Assembly (NCBI GenBank): GCA_905480095.1 | Contig: CAJQPF010000040.1 | Location: 1-57,487, forward strand | Direction of reading: 5' to 3' | DNA length: 57,487 nucleotides | Source: an uncultured Flavobacteriales bacterium | GTDB taxonomy: Bacteria > Bacteroidota > Bacteroidia > Flavobacteriales_D > Sanyastnellaceae | In this document: in pieces, positions 10,004 to 21,500 of the stretch | How the letters are laid out: each line of letters opens with the position of its first letter | Numbering within the stretch: the first letter of the stretch is position 1 | Position numbers and translations under genes: made by a program | The notes under the pieces: model-generated | Seen by the model: only the letters and a program-made list of their open reading frames with translations | What the model was told of the DNA's origin: nothing | Databases searched by the model: none

Positions 10004-11200
10004 TTACTTTGAAGATTTAGGTTTGGGGCTGCCTCTTCTATGGTCCTTTCTCTTATTTCGATTGCCGCCCATTTTCTTTCCCGCAGACCTAGACTTCTTT
10101 CTTTTTTTAACGTCAAAGCGAGTAAGGTCATCTTGACCGACAACATTGCTGTAAGTCTTTGAGACTGCATCAGGCAATTCTTGAATGGCAAATTGCGAGA
10201 GTGAATCAATGCGTTCACCCTTGTCAGATTTTGCAATCAGTTGTTTGGCTTGATCTAACGGAACAGGAACGGGCCCCCCACCTTTATCTCCAAGCTCCAA
10301 AAAGTAAACCACTCGTTTGAAAATGTCCATCTTAAAAATAACGGCTTTTCCTTTAGAGACTTGAATTTTTGTGTTGGGAGATGGAAAATCATTCACCGCT
10401 TCAACATATTGGTCCAACTCAAAGTTTAAACAACACTTTAATTTCCCACATTGCCCCGCCAATTTTACTGGGTTTAGGGCCATCTGCTGATATCGCGCTG
10501 AACTGGTGGATACAGATCTGAAATCAGTCAACCAAGTGGAACAACAAAGCTCCCTGCCACAAGATCCGATACCACCTACTCTTGCCGCCTCCTGACGGGC
10601 ACCTATTTGACGCATATCAACCCTTATGTTAAACGTTGCAGCGAGTTCTCGCACAAGCTCACGGAAATCTACGCGTTCCTCAGCGATGTAATAAAATGTC
10701 GCCTTTTTCTCATCGCCTTGGAATTCGACATCGGTCAGTTTCATAGGGATTTTGAGACGTTTTATAATCTCTCTTGACTTCAGCCGCGTTTCATCTTCTC
10801 TCTGCCTCGCACTTTGCCAAATCTCTATTTCTTCTTTCGTGGACTTATGAAGTATTTTCTTTACTTCGTGATCGTCTCTCACTTTTTTAATCGACATCTG
10901 TGTCCGAACCAATTCACCTGTTAGAGAAACGACTCCAACGTCAATGCCCGGATTTAAATCAATGGAAACAACATCTCCTACGTAATAAGTGTCTTTCGAT
11001 TTGCGTCTAAAAAAACCTTTTCGGTTGTTTTTAAATCGAACTTCAACGACATCAAATAGTGAAGTCCCTGCAGGGAGCGCAATGCCCTCAAGCCAATCAA
11101 ATGTAGTTTTCCCACCCGTACCACACGTTCCACAACTTCCGTTGTTTTTACAACCTTTCGGCAGACCATCGGCCCCTGAACTACAGCTACTACATCCCAT
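10004..11200 (-). CDS. ricT: RicT/YaaT (PSP1 domain) protein with Cys-rich N-terminus
   Basis: 398 aa; IGARQEAARVGGIGSCGRELCCSTWL...GQCGKLKCCLNFE signature. Confidence 0.88.
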   Translation of the reverse strand: MGCSSCSSGADGLPKGCKNNGSCGTCGTGGKTTFDWLEGIALPAGTSLFDVVEVRFKNNRKGFFRRKSKDTYYVGDVVSIDLNPGIDVGVVSLTGELVRTQMSIKKVRDDHEVKKILHKSTKEEIEIWQSARQREDETRLKSREIIKRLKIPMKLTDVEFQGDEKKATFYYIAEERVDFRELVRELAATFNIRVDMRQIGARQEAARVGGIGSCGRELCCSTWLTDFRSVSTSSARYQQMALNPVKLAGQCGKLKCCLNFELDQYVEAVNDFPSPNTKIQVSKGKAVIFKMDIFKRVVYFLELGDKGGGPVPVPLDQAKQLIAKSDKGERIDSLSQFAIQELPDAVSKTYSNVVGQDDLTRFDVKKRKKSRSAGKKMGGNRNKRKDHRRGSPKPKSSK

Positions 11201-11255
11201 CGTGCAACGAAGATACGTTTTTCACGTCCAGCATTTTGCCTTTGCTTCCTCTTTA

Positions 11256-12383
11256 TTAGATCTCTGTCCGTAATCGCATATGAACCTGAATACTCAGATC
11301 AAAAAAAACAACTTTGGCATTGACATTTCCAGAAATATCCTTGTGTGCATCTTCGAGTAAAGCACGCAATGAAACAACATTCTTCTCGTGAATGAATCTC
11401 TGAAATTTCGATATAAACACTGTTTCTCCTTTTGTTAATCGAATCAATGAATCTGCGCCGTAGTTGCCTAAAATACATTGACGTACCATATGTAAAGCAT
11501 AGGTTAAAAACCGCTTTTGTGATTCCCGACCAGGAGAAGCGAAATCGTTTGCCGCTTTTAGTAGTGCCACTCCATCGCGGGCCCAACAGGCACGCATCCA
11601 GGCAGAGAACAGTTCCAAATCAGGCGTTTCGTCTCCAGATTTAGAGAGTCGAACAGCAGCAGAGATATTTCCCTCTGTGACATGGGCCCACCCCAGTGCA
11701 CTCTCGGAGGAAATCCCCGCAACCTTCGCAATACCTTCCGCAGCTTCTGCGTCTGTAAGTCTTGGGATATGAATACGTTGAAGTCGGGACAGAATTGTGG
11801 GAAGAAGTCTGTCAGAATTTTGCGAAACAAATAAAATGACTGTTTTATCTGTGGGCTCTTCGATCAGTTTGAGCAATTTATTTGCGGTGTCAACGCGCAT
11901 CGTTTCTGGCAACCAGAAAATCAGAATTTTGAATCCGCCATAAAAAGACTTAAGGCCTAATTTTCGATTAATCTCAAGTGCTTCATCTACAGAAATAAAC
12001 AACTGTTTTTTATCTGCTCCGATTTTTGAAAGCCAATCCTCTAATCCAATATACCCCGACTCAAGCATGCACTCTCTCCAAAGTATTTGAAATGGGTCTG
12101 ACGTTGAGCGTCCACTTCCGTCTTTTTTGAAAAAGGGGAAGGTCCAATGCAGATCAGGATGTTGGAGGTTCAGATGTGCCTTACAGGAATCGCATATTCC
12201 ACAAGAGTCACTTTCTGATGGGTTTTCACAGTGTAAATATTGGGCATATGCTCTTGCAAGAGCGAGTGATCCAGAGCCCTCACTCCCATCAAAGAGTTGG
12301 GCATGAGCGATTTTGTGAGATCTCGCGCCTTCGCGTAGCAAAGAAGATATGTGGGTTTGGCCTAAAACCTCTGAAAACTGCAT
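11256..12383 (-). CDS. holB: DNA polymerase III delta' subunit-like ATPase
   Basis: MQFSEVLGQTHISSLLREGARSHKIAHAQLFDGSEGSGSLALARAYAQYL...CGICDSCK...ANKLLKLIEEP; upstream M at 12410 also possible. Confidence 0.85.
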   Translation of the reverse strand: MQFSEVLGQTHISSLLREGARSHKIAHAQLFDGSEGSGSLALARAYAQYLHCENPSESDSCGICDSCKAHLNLQHPDLHWTFPFFKKDGSGRSTSDPFQILWRECMLESGYIGLEDWLSKIGADKKQLFISVDEALEINRKLGLKSFYGGFKILIFWLPETMRVDTANKLLKLIEEPTDKTVILFVSQNSDRLLPTILSRLQRIHIPRLTDAEAAEGIAKVAGISSESALGWAHVTEGNISAAVRLSKSGDETPDLELFSAWMRACWARDGVALLKAANDFASPGRESQKRFLTYALHMVRQCILGNYGADSLIRLTKGETVFISKFQRFIHEKNVVSLRALLEDAHKDISGNVNAKVVFFDLSIQVHMRLRTEI

Positions 12384-12410
12384 GGTGGCAAGGTAAGTCG
12401 TGACAGACAA

Positions 12411-14870
12411 TTAGAAGATGGCATGGAGCGTGAGATATGCACCACGACCAGGAGCGGAAATGCCTGATGCAAAAGATTTGTAGTGCAAATCGAAAATATT
12501 CGACACCCCTAACTGGAGATTAAGATTTGCATGCATTAGAATATGCGACTCTAGATTAAGTGTCCACCAAGAGGGCGTCCCGTGTCCTAAAGCCTCTTGA
12601 ATGTTGTCTGTACTCCCTGGACCGTAATCATCGATGTTTTTTGCCCCACTGTATAAAGCGTAAGCTTCTAGGGACCACTTGTTTTTTGAATAGGCCAGCG
12701 ATGTTTTTCCAAAAGTTGGGGGAATGTGCGCAAGAGGTGGATTGTTAGACTCCAAACTAAATCCCTTGGTAAAGTTCAGTGAAGTTTTAAAAGTAATGTG
12801 ATCCACAATGGGATAGCTCACTTCAAAAGTTGACCCTCTGATGATGGCGTTCCCGGAATTTTCATTGCGCTGAATTCTAGAAAACGCCCCATCAACCTCT
12901 AATGAATCTAATCCATCTAGCGTTGAATTAACGGGGGTAATTATTTCCGTCCAAAGGCTGACAAACCCAGCAATAGAAACGGATAAACCTGAAGATGGAT
13001 GTCGCCAAGTGATACTTTCATCAAGGCTATATAAATACTCCGCATTGAGCGAATCATTAGGCACAAGCACATATCCTCCTTTCTCTCTAACCTTTGCTGC
13101 ATCATCTATGTTTGGGTGTCTAAATCCGGATGACAGGGATGAAATAGACGACACATTTGCTCCCAAAGGTATCTCTGCGGCGATACTCCCAGTTAAAGCG
13201 CCATTTGCTGATTGTAATTCTGAAAAGGGCAACTGAAGAGACGCTGTGGGAAAGTATCTCGCGTCAAATGAAGTAAAGCTATATCTCAAACCGAAGTGAA
13301 ATTCTTTCTCCCCCAACGATCTCTTTGCAGAAGTAAACGCCCCAAACGTGCGCATGTTACTGCCTGCATTCGGGTATCTTGTCACAAGCGCACCTCCAAA
13401 GTCTGGGTCAACAATATCTAGCCCATCTGCGTGTTGGGCTTCGACAGTGGATTCAACCGCGTTTAATTGTCCATCAAATCCCGCTTCAAACTTCCAACCG
13501 TCACCCCTGAAAGGCGATGATTTCCAAATAGAAGACATGGACAGTACCTCAACTTTCTCTTCTTGCACCGTTCTAAAAGGAGATCCAAAGAGTCGTTTTA
13601 TACGAGATTCAGAAATCTTCTGAAAAGCAAAAGTGGTGTGGAGCGACCCGGGGATTCCCAAATACTGTTCCCAAGTGACAGCAGTCATGAGTCTTTCTTG
13701 AGGACCATAATTCCATTCTGCCCATCTTAAGCCATCTCCTGACAAGTCATTGATCTTATCAAACCTGGGGATGTTTGAGCTCTTACTGTACTGAACGTTG
13801 GTTTCAATGGCACCTCCCGGTATGCCCAATCTTAATTTATGCAAGAAGTCATTTTGCGTGTAACCTGTGGGACTTTGTTTTTTGGGGTCAGGGTTAGAAA
13901 TTAAGGAGTCTACGCCATTGATTCTTGTGGCGATGAATGGTACCAACCCCCATGTACTGTCACCGTGTGCGCGCCATGAACCCATAGATAAATCGCCAAA
14001 TTCTGATTGACTAAACGATATGACTGTCCCCCATCTGGGTCCTCCTGCCTCAGCTTTCGCATTAATATTGTAGGCGTTATTGACCGATCTATATTGTGCT
14101 GAAATCAATCCAGAATAACTTGGTTCAGAAGGATTGCTTCTGAACCGTGGTCGTTTTGTCTTAAAGTGGACGACTCCCCCTAATGCATCACTGCCAAACC
14201 TCACACTGTTTGGCCCCATAATCACTTGGATTTGTTCTAGGGTATTGGGGTCTACGGTAATTATATTCTGAAGATGGCCTGAACGGTAAATTGCATTATT
14301 CATCCGCACACCGTCCACAACCAAAAGCACTCTGTTTGCCTCGAAGCCTCTCAACACAGGTGACCCACCTCCTTGTTGACTTTGTTGCACGTGAATCTGA
14401 CCTGAACTCTGCAACAACTCCGCTGTATTGCCTGGTGGCAAACCATTTTCTATGGCCGAGGCACCGATTGAAGTGACCCTGTGTAACCCCAAATCATCTG
14501 CCGCATCGGGAACTATATTTGACAAGATCTGAACCTCTTCTAAACTGAATGGGCTCTCATCCATACGCAAGAATTTTCCGATGATTTCTCCTGGTAAAAT
14601 CATTCGCATTTCATATCCCATACTCCTAAACATCAACGTGTCCGATGGATTTCTTGTAGGAAGGGAAACAAGTCCATCCGCATCAGAGATCACCTGCTCC
14701 GACGTTGAAATATTCACAACCGATACAAAAGGGATCGGTATGGAACCGTTTACAACGCGAACCTCTTGAGCATAAACAGATGCAGACATTCCTACAGACA
14801 GCACCATAAAACCAAAGAATAACCTTAAGTTTGACGTCAGTCTAGTTTGAAAATATTGTCTCAAGTACAT
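12411..14870 (-). CDS. TonB-dependent receptor
   Basis: 819 aa; plug motifs SPVLRGFEANRVLLVVDGVRMN, IQVIMGPNSVRFGSDALGGVVHF; C-terminal beta-barrel LQLGVSNIFDLHYKSFASG. Confidence 0.92.
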   Translation of the reverse strand: MYLRQYFQTRLTSNLRLFFGFMVLSVGMSASVYAQEVRVVNGSIPIPFVSVVNISTSEQVISDADGLVSLPTRNPSDTLMFRSMGYEMRMILPGEIIGKFLRMDESPFSLEEVQILSNIVPDAADDLGLHRVTSIGASAIENGLPPGNTAELLQSSGQIHVQQSQQGGGSPVLRGFEANRVLLVVDGVRMNNAIYRSGHLQNIITVDPNTLEQIQVIMGPNSVRFGSDALGGVVHFKTKRPRFRSNPSEPSYSGLISAQYRSVNNAYNINAKAEAGGPRWGTVISFSQSEFGDLSMGSWRAHGDSTWGLVPFIATRINGVDSLISNPDPKKQSPTGYTQNDFLHKLRLGIPGGAIETNVQYSKSSNIPRFDKINDLSGDGLRWAEWNYGPQERLMTAVTWEQYLGIPGSLHTTFAFQKISESRIKRLFGSPFRTVQEEKVEVLSMSSIWKSSPFRGDGWKFEAGFDGQLNAVESTVEAQHADGLDIVDPDFGGALVTRYPNAGSNMRTFGAFTSAKRSLGEKEFHFGLRYSFTSFDARYFPTASLQLPFSELQSANGALTGSIAAEIPLGANVSSISSLSSGFRHPNIDDAAKVREKGGYVLVPNDSLNAEYLYSLDESITWRHPSSGLSVSIAGFVSLWTEIITPVNSTLDGLDSLEVDGAFSRIQRNENSGNAIIRGSTFEVSYPIVDHITFKTSLNFTKGFSLESNNPPLAHIPPTFGKTSLAYSKNKWSLEAYALYSGAKNIDDYGPGSTDNIQEALGHGTPSWWTLNLESHILMHANLNLQLGVSNIFDLHYKSFASGISAPGRGAYLTLHAIF

Positions 14871-15579
14871 CGTAACATTTTATTTTTCTAAGACCTGCAT
14901 GGTGCAGTTGGATAAACATCACCATCCCTAACAAAAGTTCTTTTTTGTCTGATTTCTCTAGTCTTAACTCCCGCATCATATCAAACTTCATGCCCGGAAT
15001 ACCCATCATTTTTTTCACAAGACTTGACTTTAAATAATGTGACTCTTTCGAGAGGTTCATTTGGACACCTGACCATTCGCCAGAATCTAGATTCAAGCTC
15101 CCTGATGATATCGATGAGACATCATCAAGTTCTTCGGGCATTAATCCCAAAATTTGCACCAAATTCGCCAAAAAATAGATGTGAAGATTGGCCACTGAAT
15201 CTTCTGTTTCTAACAATTCCACAGTTTCCCAAACCAGCTTAAAGACCTCAGGCATAGGTGCGTCCTCAGAAATTGATTTATCTAGCACTTCAGCGATGAA
15301 AAATGCAACCGCTGACCTTCTGGCATCACTTAGGATATGAATGGCTGGCAATGCCCTTGATGCTTCTGAAAAAGTCCCCAAACCGTCTTGCTTTTTCCTT
15401 CTGAAATTTGCAAGCTCCACAGCAGAGAGGGGATGCCATATCGCTTTGGGAGATTTCTTCCCCGTCCTGACCCACAAAGGAATCATTCCCTGACCTTCAG
15501 ACAACACCCGCACCACCCTGCTCGTATCGTTATATGGAATGCTCCCAATCACGATCGCTTTGATGGTTGAAGCGTTCAA
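14842..15579 (-). CDS. recO: DNA repair protein RecO
   Basis: 245 aa; KAIVIGSIPYNDTSRVVRVLSEGQGMIPLWVRTGKK N-terminal OB-fold signature. Confidence 0.85.
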   Translation of the reverse strand: MNASTIKAIVIGSIPYNDTSRVVRVLSEGQGMIPLWVRTGKKSPKAIWHPLSAVELANFRRKKQDGLGTFSEASRALPAIHILSDARRSAVAFFIAEVLDKSISEDAPMPEVFKLVWETVELLETEDSVANLHIYFLANLVQILGLMPEELDDVSSISSGSLNLDSGEWSGVQMNLSKESHYLKSSLVKKMMGIPGMKFDMMRELRLEKSDKKELLLGMVMFIQLHHAGLRKIKCYDVLETIFSN

Positions 15580-15580
15580 G

Positions 15581-17569
15581 TTATTTAGAAATATCGGTAG
15601 GTTCTACCCAATCTCCCTCACCCTTGATTAGTTCAATTAATTCCTTCACGCCCTCCGCTTCAGATACGTTCTTTTTCACAACGACTCTCTCTCTGTAGAG
15701 CGTGATTTTCCCTGGGCCCGTCCCGACATAACCATAATCTGCATCTGCCATCTCACCAGGGCCATTCACGATGCAGCCCATAATTCCAATTTTAAGACCT
15801 TTAAGGTGACCCGTTGCATTTCGGATTTTGGCCGTGGTTTCTTCCAAATCAAAGAGCGTTCTTCCGCAGCTCGGACAAGAGATGTATTCAGTTTTTGAAA
15901 TTCTTGTTCTCGTGGCCTGCAAAATGCCAAATGCCAAGTTGTTTCTATCTACCAAACTCACGCCTTCCCCGTCCACCCAAACGCCATCACCTAATCCATC
16001 AATCAACACTCCGCCCAAATCTGTCGACTGAAATAACGTGAATTGTTCTTTATCTAAGCCATCAAGTTTTCTGTGAAGAATCACAGGAACTTTACTCTCC
16101 AATTCATCGAGCCTCATGACAGAAGTCCTCAAATCAATCATGGCATTGATTTGATTGGTCTCAAGAATCAGAACGACATCTCCTTTTCTGAAACTGTCTA
16201 TCAAATCCTTGGTCAAATCCTTTCTTTGGACGCGTATAAAGTGAATGACACCCTTTTCCTGCAACAAACCGTCACGCCAAGAGCCTCCTTGATTCCATTC
16301 ATCAATGGACCAAACTGGATAATGTCTTTCCACGTCATCTATGCCACGCGCCTTTTTTTCCCAATCTGCGCCATTCATTAAAACCATAAGCGTCCCCGGC
16401 AGCTTAAACGGGACAACTTGCGAATCTGTAAATATGGCATCACAGGCAGTGTCCAAAATATTCCACTTGTCATCCACAACAGAGTATCTATATCCCGCCC
16501 CCATCAGATTGATCGGCGCAAGTGATGCTTTGTTGGTCATCGTTTGTAGAACAATGGGGACACTTTTCCCTCCGATTGTCCCTACCCCGTCTGTTTCCCT
16601 ACGTGTATAATTAAACGGATCGACCGAAATCGCTACAGGTTCTATATCGTGAATCCCTTCCGATGTCTGGCGGTTTTTATATTTATCGACGAGAACTCGG
16701 GCAACAGGAAGCTCGTTCTCAGGGGCCTCTGTTAACGAAACTCGGATTGTATCCCCGATTCCATCTTCAAGCAATGTCCCTATTCCAACCGCTGACTTAA
16801 TTCGACCATCCTCACCATCTCCAGCCTCTGTAACGCCAAGGTGCAAAGGGTAATTCATCCCTTCCTCTCCCATGCGTTTCACGAGAAGTCGATACGCCTG
16901 CACCATCACAATCGTATTCGAAGATTTCATCGAAATGACCATGTCATAGAATTCACACGATTCTGCGATTCTTAAAAACTCAAGCGCACTCTCAACCATT
17001 CCTAATGGCGTATCGCCATATCGGCTTGTAATCCTGTCAGAAAGTGATCCATGATTCGTCCCTATTCGAATCACGCGCTTCAGCTCTTTACATTTCAGAA
17101 CGAGCGGCGTAAACTTTTCTTTGATTCGCTCGAGCTCTTGCGCATAAGATATATCCGTGTATTCGTGGTGGTCAAATTTCTTTTTATCTGCATAATTCCC
17201 AGGATTAACCCTCACCTTTTCGACAAAATCTGCAGCACGCAATGCGGCGTTTGGGGTGAAGTGGATATCCGCAACAATGGGCGTGTCATGCCCTTGCTTT
17301 CTCAAGTCCTTGGAGATGTGTTCCAAAGCATCTGAATCCTTGATGCTTGGCGCAGTTAACCGTACGAGTTCGCTTCCCGCATTAATCATGCTGACGCATT
17401 GCGCCACACTCGCTGAAACATCTTGCGTATTTGTGGTCGTCATCGACTGAATGCGTATCGGCGCATCGCCACCTAACGTCAAATCACCAATACGTACTTC
17501 TCTCGAGCATCTTCTCAGATAGGCAAAAGGAGAGGGCGTATAACTATACGCTGAGCTTGATTTAGGCAT
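15581..17569 (-). CDS. ispG: 4-hydroxy-3-methylbut-2-enyl diphosphate synthase (long, insert-containing IspG)
   Basis: RIQSMTTTNTQDVSASVAQ; EYISCPSCGRTLFDLEE...IGIMGCIVNGPGEMADADYGYVG; start M at 17569 preferred, ORF extends to 17596. Confidence 0.95.
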   Translation of the reverse strand: MPKSSSAYSYTPSPFAYLRRCSREVRIGDLTLGGDAPIRIQSMTTTNTQDVSASVAQCVSMINAGSELVRLTAPSIKDSDALEHISKDLRKQGHDTPIVADIHFTPNAALRAADFVEKVRVNPGNYADKKKFDHHEYTDISYAQELERIKEKFTPLVLKCKELKRVIRIGTNHGSLSDRITSRYGDTPLGMVESALEFLRIAESCEFYDMVISMKSSNTIVMVQAYRLLVKRMGEEGMNYPLHLGVTEAGDGEDGRIKSAVGIGTLLEDGIGDTIRVSLTEAPENELPVARVLVDKYKNRQTSEGIHDIEPVAISVDPFNYTRRETDGVGTIGGKSVPIVLQTMTNKASLAPINLMGAGYRYSVVDDKWNILDTACDAIFTDSQVVPFKLPGTLMVLMNGADWEKKARGIDDVERHYPVWSIDEWNQGGSWRDGLLQEKGVIHFIRVQRKDLTKDLIDSFRKGDVVLILETNQINAMIDLRTSVMRLDELESKVPVILHRKLDGLDKEQFTLFQSTDLGGVLIDGLGDGVWVDGEGVSLVDRNNLAFGILQATRTRISKTEYISCPSCGRTLFDLEETTAKIRNATGHLKGLKIGIMGCIVNGPGEMADADYGYVGTGPGKITLYRERVVVKKNVSEAEGVKELIELIKGEGDWVEPTDISK

Positions 17570-18188
17570 CTTCGCTTGATTGAGATGTGCTTGCAAAAAA
17601 CGTCTTCTGATTCAGAATAATCCAAATTACAGCGATTGAAATCGAGGCATCGGCCACGTTCCAAATGGGTGGAAACACTTCTGCGCCTGCCATCATTTGC
17701 GGCATCCAAGATGGCCAGGTAACAGTGAAGTGGAACATATCTACAACGTTCGCCATAAGCCACGGTGCATATCCATCTTCCATTCCAAAATGGGCCACAG
17801 TCCCCCATCCCGAATGAGAGAATAAGCGCCCATACACTGCACTGTCAATAATGTTTCCTATTGCACCTGCCCAGATCATGGAGATACTGACCAAAAGACC
17901 TGGGTGGGATTTTCTTTCGATGAGTTTATATAAATAAACCCCAATTCCGACAGAAGCAATGAGACGAAAACTCGTTAAAAGGAGTTTCCCAGCAACTCCA
18001 GGAAGTGCCCAACCAAAGGCCATCCCATCATTTTCGATAAATTGGAATTCAATAAGACCAGGAATAATATCGACGCGCTCACCAATTGTGAAGTTGAGCT
18101 TGATATATATTTTCAGGAGTTGATCTATGAGCAGAAGAGGCACTACAATCAGTAGCGGAAAGGCCCATCCGAAAATTTGTTTTCGCAT
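17562..18188 (-). CDS. lspA: Lipoprotein signal peptidase
   Basis: 208 aa; four TM-like segments; GAIGNIIDSAVYGRLF and WNVADASISIAV catalytic Asp motifs. Confidence 0.93.
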   Translation of the reverse strand: MRKQIFGWAFPLLIVVPLLLIDQLLKIYIKLNFTIGERVDIIPGLIEFQFIENDGMAFGWALPGVAGKLLLTSFRLIASVGIGVYLYKLIERKSHPGLLVSISMIWAGAIGNIIDSAVYGRLFSHSGWGTVAHFGMEDGYAPWLMANVVDMFHFTVTWPSWMPQMMAGAEVFPPIWNVADASISIAVIWIILNQKTFFASTSQSSEDA

Positions 18189-18209
18189 CTCAGCGTAGAA
18201 TATCTTCGG

Positions 18210-18581
18210 TTATTGTCTTTGCTTAGCTTCCATAGAAAGGGTCGCGTGCGGTACCAGTCGAAGGCGTTCTTTTGGAATTAACTTCCCTGTAACGCGGCAA
18301 ATACCATATGTTTTATTCTTAATTCTAAGAAGCGCATTCTGAAGATTTTGGATAAATTTTTCCTGTCTTGCAGCCAAAGCAGCCGTTTCCTCTCGACTCA
18401 TTGTTTCAGATCCGTCTTCCATCATTTTAAATGTTGGAGCAGTATCCTCTGTTGTGTTGTCGTCTTTATGCGACATCGAAGCACGCAACTGATCTAAATC
18501 CTCTTGGGCAAGTGCCAATTTATTTATAATTAGTTCCTTGAATTCATTAAGATCTGCTTCAGAGTATTTTGTTTCTGCCAT
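18210..18581 (-). CDS. DksA/TraR-like regulator
   Basis: 123 aa; IQNLQNALLRIKNKTYGICRVTGKLIPKERLRLVPHATLSMEAKQ. Confidence 0.85.
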   Translation of the reverse strand: MAETKYSEADLNEFKELIINKLALAQEDLDQLRASMSHKDDNTTEDTAPTFKMMEDGSETMSREETAALAARQEKFIQNLQNALLRIKNKTYGICRVTGKLIPKERLRLVPHATLSMEAKQRQ

Positions 18582-18593
18582 AATACCAGCTTT

Positions 18594-21500
18594 TTAATTT
18601 TTAACAACGTGAACTCTGACACTAACGCCCTCATCAAGTTCAATTTCAACAGCCTCAGCATCGTCTTGCCAATCGACATTTTCCGCCAAAGTTTGAGTTC
18701 GAATATACTCCAAATTTTCTTGTAACTGAACGCTTATATTTTCCACAGCACTGATCGACAACTTTATTCTGTCAGTGACCTCTAGTCCGATGTCTTTTCG
18801 AACGTTCTGTACTCTATTCACCAATTCTCTTGAAAGGCCTTCGGCTCTAAGTTTATCGTCTATCGTAATGTCTAATGCAACTGTCAACCCTCCTTCGCTA
18901 GAGACAAGCCATCCAGGGATGTCCTCCGTCGAAATTTGAACGTCGCTCAGAATAATGTCGACATCTCCCAGCGCATCTGACGGAGAGATTGTTAATTGAC
19001 CTGCTTTCTCAAGCTGATCAACTGCCTCAATAGGCAATGCATTGACCGCAGCGGCAATCGCCTTCATGCGCTTCCCATGTTTGGGCCCCAAGGCCTTAAA
19101 GTCAGGCTTCATACGTTTAACTATGCCTCCTCCATCTCGGAGTATCTCGACCTCTTTTACATTGACTTCAGATCTGATCAAATCTTCTATCGCTGAGAGA
19201 CGTGAAGCAGAAATCTCATCAAGAACAGGCACCATAATTCGTCTTAAGGGTTGTCTCACTCGAATGCGTTCGCGTTTACGTAAACTCAAAACCTGTGACG
19301 ATAGTTTTCGTGCAAGTTCCATTCTTAGTTCGAGCTCGCCATCTATGATTGCATCGTCTGAAATTGGGAAATCGGCCAAGTGGACTGAATTTTTTGCTCC
19401 CTCATTCGATGTGCCTAACCCCTCATTCAAGTCACGATAGAGTCTGTCCATAAAGAATGGCGCGACCGGAGACCCTAATATAGATGTGGTACGTAGACAG
19501 TCACACAACGTTTGATATGCGCTGATCTTATCTGCGTTCATAGACCCCTTCCAGAAGCGTTGACGGTTGAGACGTACATACCAGTTACTTAAGTCGTCAA
19601 TGACAAAACTTTGCAGGATGCGGGTCGCGCGAGTCGGTTCCAAATCTTTATAGGCCTGATCGACCAATTTAGAAACGGTATGCATCCTAGACAGAATCCA
19701 TCTGTCAATTTCAGGTTTTTCATTGTGTGGTATTTGTGGCTCGTGTCCTGTAAGACCATCGATGTTTGCATACAAGGCAAAGAAATTAAACGTGTTGTGA
19801 AGCGTCCCAAAAAACTTTCTTGTCACCTCGCCAATGCCCTCAAGATCAAATTTCAGGTTGTCCCAAGGTTGTGCGTTGCTGATCATATACCAACGGGTCG
19901 CATCGGGTCCATACTTTTCCAAAGTCGAAAACGGATCTATCGCATTGCCCAGGCGTTTGGACATCTTTACGCCATTCTTATCAAGAACAAGACCGTTTGA
20001 GATGACATTTTTATACGCTACTTTATCAAACACCATTGTAGAAATGGCGTGAAGCGTATAGAACCAACCGCGGGTTTGGTCTACGCCTTCAGCAATAAAA
20101 TCAGCTGGATAAGCACCCTCATGATCAACTTTATCTTTGTTTTCAAACGGGTAATGCCATTGTGCATAAGGCATTGAGCCAGAATCAAACCAAACATCTA
20201 TCAAATCTGACTCACGCGTCATCGGAGACCCGTCTGACGCTTTTAAAACGATTTCATCCACGACATGCTTGTGTAAATCAAACAACGCGTAGTTCTCTTT
20301 TGACATGTCACCCGCATTGAACTTATCAAGTGGATTGGAGACCATAAGCCCTGCTTCCATTGATTCCTCACATCTTATCGCCAACTCTTCTACGGACCCA
20401 ATACACACTTCTTCAGAACCATCCTCTGTTCGCCAGATCGGTATTGGAATGCCCCAAAATCTAGAACGACTTAAATTCCAATCATTTAGATTCTCAAGCC
20501 ACTTGCCAAATCTACCAGTTCCCGTGCTCTCCGGTTTCCAATTGATCGTCTTATTCAACTCGGTCATCCGTTTTTTTGCATCCGTCGCTTTGACAAACCA
20601 TGAATCAAGAGGGAAGTACAAAATCGGCTTATCTGTTCTCCAACAATGGGGATAGCTGTGAGAATATTTCTCAACTTTAAATGCTTGTCCTCTCGTTTTT
20701 AGATCAATCGCAATTTCTACATCGACAGATTTCTCTGGCGCCTCACCCTCATTGTAATATTCATTCTTTACAAATCTGCCTGAAAATGGACCATAACCTT
20801 CTCTAATGCGCCCTTGCATATCAACCAGTGGAACGCCATGACCTGCTCCATCATCTACAAGCATCGGCGGCACACCGGCAGCTTTGGCCACCATTGCATC
20901 GTCAGCGCCAAACGTTGGCGCAGTATGAACGATTCCCGTTCCATCTTCAGTCGTCACGAAATCTCCCGCAATAATTCGAAATGCGTCTTCAGGATGCGCC
21001 ATCGGTGTGGCCCAGTTCATGAGTTGGATGTATTTCATCCCCACCAAATCAGACCCTTTACAACGTCCCACAACATCGTGTTCAGGACCTTTTGCAAATT
21101 GTTTCTCTAAAAGGTTTTCCGCAAGAATGACGAAACCTTCAGCATCTGTATATCTGTTTTTTGTACGGACAACAACATAGTCAATCTTTGAACCAACTGT
21201 AAGCGCCGTATTCGAAGGCAAAGTCCATGGGGTTGTGGTCCATGCCAAAAAATCTACTGGCAATTCGCCCAAGTCAGATTGCCCACAGAGATCTAGCACC
21301 TTTTTCCTGCTGTCCTCGTCTGCCCGAAACTGAGCAACGACCGTGGTGTCCATCACGTCGCGATATGTGCCTGGCTGATTAAGTTCATGAGAACTCAAAC
21401 CTGTTCCGGCCATGGGACTATAGGGCTGAATCGTATACCCTTTATAAATCAGTTTTTTCTTGTAGAGTTCTGACAAAAGCCACCAAACAGACTCAATGTA

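Noticed and set aside
15581-17569. Unusually long IspG as a gene fusion
   Set aside because: The insert-containing long IspG is an established form in Bacteroidota, Chlamydiae and plants.
19042-20655. Plus-strand ORFs of 66-132 aa opposite ileS
   Set aside because: Antisense to a fully conserved housekeeping gene, with no recognisable family or signals.
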